From assembly GCA_022829145.1 (NCBI GenBank), contig CM040748.1:7927501-7991500 (forward strand): a DNA stretch of 64,000 nt. Reading direction: 5' to 3'. Position numbers and translations under genes: made by a program. Shown here in pieces: positions 35,658 through 64,000 of the stretch; within the stretch, counting starts at the first letter, position 1; each line of letters begins with the position of its first letter. Origin of the DNA: Albula goreensis (taxonomy: Eukaryota; Chordata; Actinopteri; Albuliformes; Albulidae). Under the pieces are notes generated by a model, which saw nothing but the letters and a program-made list of their open reading frames with translations, was not told the DNA's origin and did no database searches.

Positions 35658-38600
35658 GAATGATGGCATTGTTTTCATTTGTTGCTATTTAAACTTTGTT
35701 TATATTCTTATTGACATTGTCAATGTAATGCAAGAGTTGTGTATATACCGTATGAGGTTAATCTTCCAAGTTATAGACATGAAGCCAATGGAACTGTCAT
35801 TATTTAGTTCATACTTAAATTTAAGCCCCCTATGAGAGGCTTGTGTGTGTTGTATGAGAAGAAAAGCAGTTCAGCCACTTTTACACTCAAATTGATGGAA
35901 CAAATAAACTGATAACATGCCTAGTCTTTCATGCGTGTTAGGGTTTCTGGTCTATGCTCATCTTTGCATACTAAATGCATAGGTCCTTTGTATATGTTAG
36001 GCATAGCCTTTAAAACCACTTGTGTTGATTCCAGACTGCATAAAACTGCAGTATTGTTTGGCCTCATGCAGTGATCTGGAAGACCCAGACACTGTTTTAA
36101 TATTAAAACACCACTCCTTTTAGTCAATTTCCTCTTGGAACTATGCATGATTAATGTAAAATATATTTATTATTACAGAGAGCAGCCATAGGCACCTTTT
36201 TAAATTAATAGCTGGCATAAGTTACTTGTGACGAAAAGTAGGAAGTACATGTTCTGGGTATTATTCCATAAACAATTACCATTTTTTTTAAAAAAGCACA
36301 CTAAAGACACTGCTAGACACACACTAAAGACTTTACTGTCCTGCAACATCCACTGATCACGGTGGGAAAGGAGGTAGTCTGTGTATAATTATGTTGTGGT
36401 ACAGAAGGAGCAGCAGCAGAGCAGCTGAGCAGTTATGCTCTTCCCCAGACTACACAATGGAACATGCTAAAGAGGGACTAGGAATTCCATGAACGTTCAG
36501 TGCATTATCATAGCTGGTTGAGGATTCTCGTGGTTAGCAAAGAGCCACAGCCTGAAGGCATGGGAAGGAAATAATAGTGAACATTAAAAGCAGTATGCAC
36601 TGTACGGCAGTGCAGAAGGGAACATAACCTTCCCCTTTATCTTCTCCTTTACACTAAAGAAATACTTTCCTGGTAACAAACTGATTAGATAATACATTAT
36701 AGGTTTAGGTCTCATAATATTTGCATAGTAAAGCTCATGAAATTCACCAAAATGCTGAACAACAGTTAAATTCCAGGGAGTTTTTGCACTTAAATGGTCA
36801 GACCACACACATACACACACACTTTTGCAGTGGACTCATTTAGTCACTACCATGACAGTCAGATGGTGAAGTCACTGACATTCTCTGCATTCAACAGAAG
36901 TATGTGGCTTCTTCCAAATTGAACTGACCCTGCGTGACATGGCAGCAGAGATTTGTCCCCTGCTGCTCCCCTTTCTGAAATCTATTAATGACCAAACAAA
37001 TTAGAAGTCACATGGGGTCTGCCATTAATGGACAAAAGGACCTTTGCAGTGATCGCCATTAATGCTTTATAAAAATGTGGGATTTCCCTCATTTTAATAC
37101 CTCAGATTATAATGATGGAATAAAAACATTTTGACTTACATATTTCATGGAAAAACCAAACATAGTCATGTGTACTGTATTTATATATGATTTTTATACA
37201 TGAGATTGTTGTTTATTACATTGGGGGTAACAAACAATATCAGTAACAAACTAATTTCCATGCCCATCCCTTGACAACAGTATAAATGAAATAAGCAGCT
37301 GCAAACAGCTTAATCACAGTCTACTGTTGCACTGACGGAATGGTCAATGTCACTTGTGGCCAATCAGCCTGACACAGATCAGATGGGTCTTGTAACAAAA
37401 GGTGTGCCCCGCTGTGTAAATGGGCAATTCAGACTATTTCACTGCCATGCTTGCAACCCTGCAGCTTTGGGTACGCAGTTTGGCTTTCTAGTGTATCAAA
37501 AGAAAATTAAAAGTGAATCTTTTTCTTTGTGGTTTTCCTGTACACCATAATTCAGCTCCAAAGGTCCCGTTTGAAATACTGCTGCAAGCAGCTGTTCACA
37601 GGGCCCAATAACCGTAGGCAAAGATCGCTGCCTTGCATGACGTGCAATGTTCATAACACCTAGGTGCACCGCTAAAGCACAATTGAAGCTTCTCTAAGCA
37701 AGCTTGAGTTTTTAGTGAAAATAACTCAAATCTCAATGTCTGAGCTCTTGAGTACCTTCAGGAGGCCTGCTGAAGCCTCTTGTTACCTAGGTGATATTAG
37801 GAGGAGTGTGTTGCCGTTTGTACCAAGTTGTGTATCTATCTATTCAATGGTCTTTGATTTATATTGGTTTCTCACTCAGTGATCTTGAAACTATGTATGG
37901 ACTTTATGGAGCTTGGTCTACAGAGGTTGTTTTCACATTCTGTGAAATCTTACAGTTGTAGGAGGAAGGACATTTTATATGGAAGATCTTATTACTGCAC
38001 ACTTTGATTTACATGCATGGGGAGAGGAACCCATGTACAACATTTTTGACTCTTGAGCAAATGGAGCATAGGGGCTCAATATGGAAAAAATTGGAATGTG
38101 TTATTGTGCCACCAGCTGTCAATTCTGCTTGACATTTAACTTGAACATTTCTCCTAAACCAGCATCAGTAGTGTTCTTGCATACTTATACCTGTTTGACA
38201 TCAGTAAAGTCTTCTGTAAAAATGGATAGGTTTGAAGAAATCATTAAAGGCCTTTGTACCCACTAATGAGTAGCATCAGAGAAAAGGAATGCACTGAAGA
38301 ACATTATCTGCCGAGTCAGCCTTTTGGACAAAATAGTTGTAATCCGAAGCCTGCATCGGCACAACCGCAATTTAAATCGCTACCTTGATCTTACCAGCAT
38401 TTCACCGATCCACACAAAAGGCTTCTCCATCCTTTTTGCATGTGGAATCGTTTAATGTAACAGTTATTAAGGTACTCCCATTACTTTGAATTACTCACAT
38501 AAAAAAAAAAAAAAAAAACCATGTAACAATGCTTCAGACTAATCAGTTACATCACTTATACCTCAGGATCAGACCTGCAAAATTCCAAAATCATGATTTG

Positions 38601-40141
38601 AGTATTCAGACAGAACAGCAGGCTTTCAAACAAACTAGGCCAAATCAAATGTGGCAGCTTCCATATCAACCCAGTGTAACCGTGGGGAAGGCTTCACAAC
38701 ACTGCATGAGGACAAGAGCTGTCCGAAGGCAAACAAAAATGGACATGTCCACAAAACAGATGGCCGCACTAATGATTTCATTCCAGCTGATGGTGTGACC
38801 TGTGGCGTTCTTTAGGAACACACGCTGCTGAGACGAGAGCAGGACAAACTCTGTGCTCCTCCTGTGTTGGTTTACTCTGATAATCTCAGCTGGCATGGAC
38901 CATGCTGACAGACAGGCAGACACAATAATAAACGAGTTAAGCAAGCCAAGAGTGAGCTCTTGCCTACCAACCCTGAAATGGGCACCTCACAAAGGGGGCA
39001 GAAACCGTTCCACAAGCTTTACTCCTGCAAGAGGAAAAAAAAGCATTCAAGTGGCATTTGGAAGAAGTGAAAAGATCTCACCATGTGCCCTGGGTCTTGT
39101 CAACAGCAACATCAAACACATAGTTGGAAACCTGGGTAGTACTGTCAGACCGTGCATAAAAAAACTAGTGTTTCAGCAGAATCCCAACATTCATAAAGAC
39201 ACCAACCAAATATACCATTTAAACTTCCAGAGGTCATCACTATAAATCTTACTCTGTCGGTCCCTTTTATTAGCTGTAGATTGAAGGATACATGAGTGAT
39301 AAAGAAACAAATATGACATTGGTATACTAAGAAACATTCTTTAATTTTTTTTTTCCCCCATTTAAGGAAATACTTTACATTTTTTCTTTATGTTACAAAA
39401 ATGCATACATATTAACACATTTTTCAAAACATTCTTTGACACAGTAGCAGTGATCTGCAGGGAGTGGCTAGCACAAAGACTGACATCAAACAGAACAAAA
39501 GTTAACATACGAAAAATCAACCACATATTAACCTTTCTAGAAACTGGTGGCAAAATCATCAGGGAATAAATAGCAATTTCCCTTAAATTACATTACTGTT
39601 AGCTAAAAACTGGGAGGACTGTGGCTGAACATATTTAAAAAGACAATGGAATTAAAATTTTACAGAACTTCTGACTCATTTCTATTTTACTGTATTGGTC
39701 AAGTCACTTATATTAAACACCTACACATTCATTAATGTTTCTTATTTCAACAGCATCCACTCTGTAAACACTCAGTGTGTGGAAAAACATTGAAAATTAA
39801 AACAAACCAGCTACACTACACAACATAGCAAAAGTGAGATCCCTTCCCCCTCAATCACACAGCACTGACTAGTCCAGACAAAATGAGGCATCAGTATCAA
39901 ACTGTGACATGTACAAACTGTGTGGAAGCTAAGGGGGTGTACATTTCAAACCATTAGTGGAGGTTCATATTACGGTCTATGGCACAGGGGTAAATGTGGT
40001 GAATTTTAAGCCTTCAGGATTTGATAATCACATTGAAAAGAGAACCAGACAATAGGGAAAGACAGCAGCAGATTCAAACGTCTGTGACAAACTTTCATGA
40101 GAAGAGGTTTCAGCCATTCCCCCATTCATCAACACTGAAAT

Positions 40142-40147
40142 TTTATT
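40142..40147 (-). terminator. Candidate PARN poly(A) signal
   Basis: Plus-strand TTTATT reads AATAAA on the minus strand, about 80 bp past the PARN stop codon (40227-40225). Another lies near 39264, so the 3' UTR could be longer. Confidence 0.4.
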
Positions 40148-40224
40148 ATGGCTTTTTCAACTGGTTAGGTGTGGCTGCCGTGGGAAAAGTCCTGTTTGGG
40201 GGATTTCAGCCAAAAGGTTTCATG

Positions 40225-63817
<23,593 letters not shown>

Positions 63818-64000
63818 CCCTGCAAATCACAAACAAACGTATCAAGAGTTCTTCGGTTCCTCGATCATTTAACCTTTTTGCCAAACACTTCCGGAGGTCC
63901 ACTTGAAGCACGTGGTTAACTGATAGGCGGGGCATCTGAGAATCAACGTTCACAACATTTACCTGGTGGAAAACAGCTGGGTGTCAGTGTAGAAAACTGT
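63818..64000 (-). promoter_or_regulatory. PARN promoter-proximal region
   Basis: Upstream of the PARN start codon are an ETS-type site CACTTCCGG at 63886-63894 and an E-box CACGTG at 63909-63914, a usual pairing at housekeeping promoters. In human the next gene beyond PARN is BFAR, divergent; it would lie past the right edge and none of its coding sequence is visible here. Confidence 0.45.

Larger units (their letters stand above)
33360..40020. other. Intergenic DNA between mir-365 and the PARN 3' end
   Basis: No gene was recognised. Contents seen are a T-rich run near 34400, the dispersed repeat at 35508-35580, a short GTGCCA tandem repeat at about 35622-35657, a CA-rich tract near 36796-36820, and an A-run near 38500. 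The part nearest 40.2 kb probably holds the PARN 3' UTR. The remainder may be part of the miRNA primary transcript. Open frames here are short (130 codons at most) and unsupported by splice sites. Confidence 0.5.

Overview
This window is vertebrate nuclear DNA, most likely from a ray-finned fish. Protein genes are split into many short exons of 19-330 bp with GT-AG introns. Proteins match vertebrate families along their full length, intergenic DNA is AT-rich, and a dispersed repeat of teleost type and a Tc1/mariner-type MITE are present. The mature miR-193b-3p sequence has GCCCGC at the position where, from memory, fish differ from mammals. I cannot name the species.

Layout. 1-7.7 kb: no gene seen, AT-rich intergenic DNA. 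7.7-9.9 kb (minus): THUMPD1, 4 coding exons. 12.2-15.8 kb (plus): an ACSM3-like medium-chain acyl-CoA synthetase, 13 coding exons. 16.6-20.3 kb (minus): ERI2, 9 coding exons. 21.6-29.6 kb (plus): REXO5, 19 coding exons. 30.1 kb (plus): tRNA-Thr(CGT). 32.9-33.4 kb (plus): the mir-193b/mir-365 cluster. 40.2-63.8 kb (minus): PARN, at least 24 coding exons, with its start codon 183 bp from the right edge. I joined every reading frame exon by exon. The phases close exactly and give proteins of 318, 585, 662, 788 and 618 aa (701 aa for PARN with two extra exons), close to the human lengths as I recall them.

The order and orientation THUMPD1(-) ACSM3(+) ERI2(-) REXO5(+) is the one I recall for human 16p12.3. 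mir-193b/mir-365 next to the 3' end of PARN is the arrangement of human 16p13.12. The window therefore joins two blocks that are apart in human, with the junction between about 29.8 and 32.9 kb. Three different DEDD-type 3' exonucleases (ERI2, REXO5, PARN) lie within 47 kb, beside THUMPD1, the tRNA-acetylation adaptor.

The most interesting result is in the C-terminal tail of PARN. The two exons encoding the segment after the RRM are present twice in tandem (22a, 23a, 22b, 23b). The second copy of each keeps its splice sites, phase and open frame. A single duplicated exon would break the frame, but the pair is frame-neutral, so the gene can encode a tail with an 83-residue internal repeat or choose between alternative tails. 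Two introns (ACSM3 exon 7/8, REXO5 exon 10/11) need non-canonical GC donors, and a third GC donor may compete with a GT donor in PARN exon 23b.
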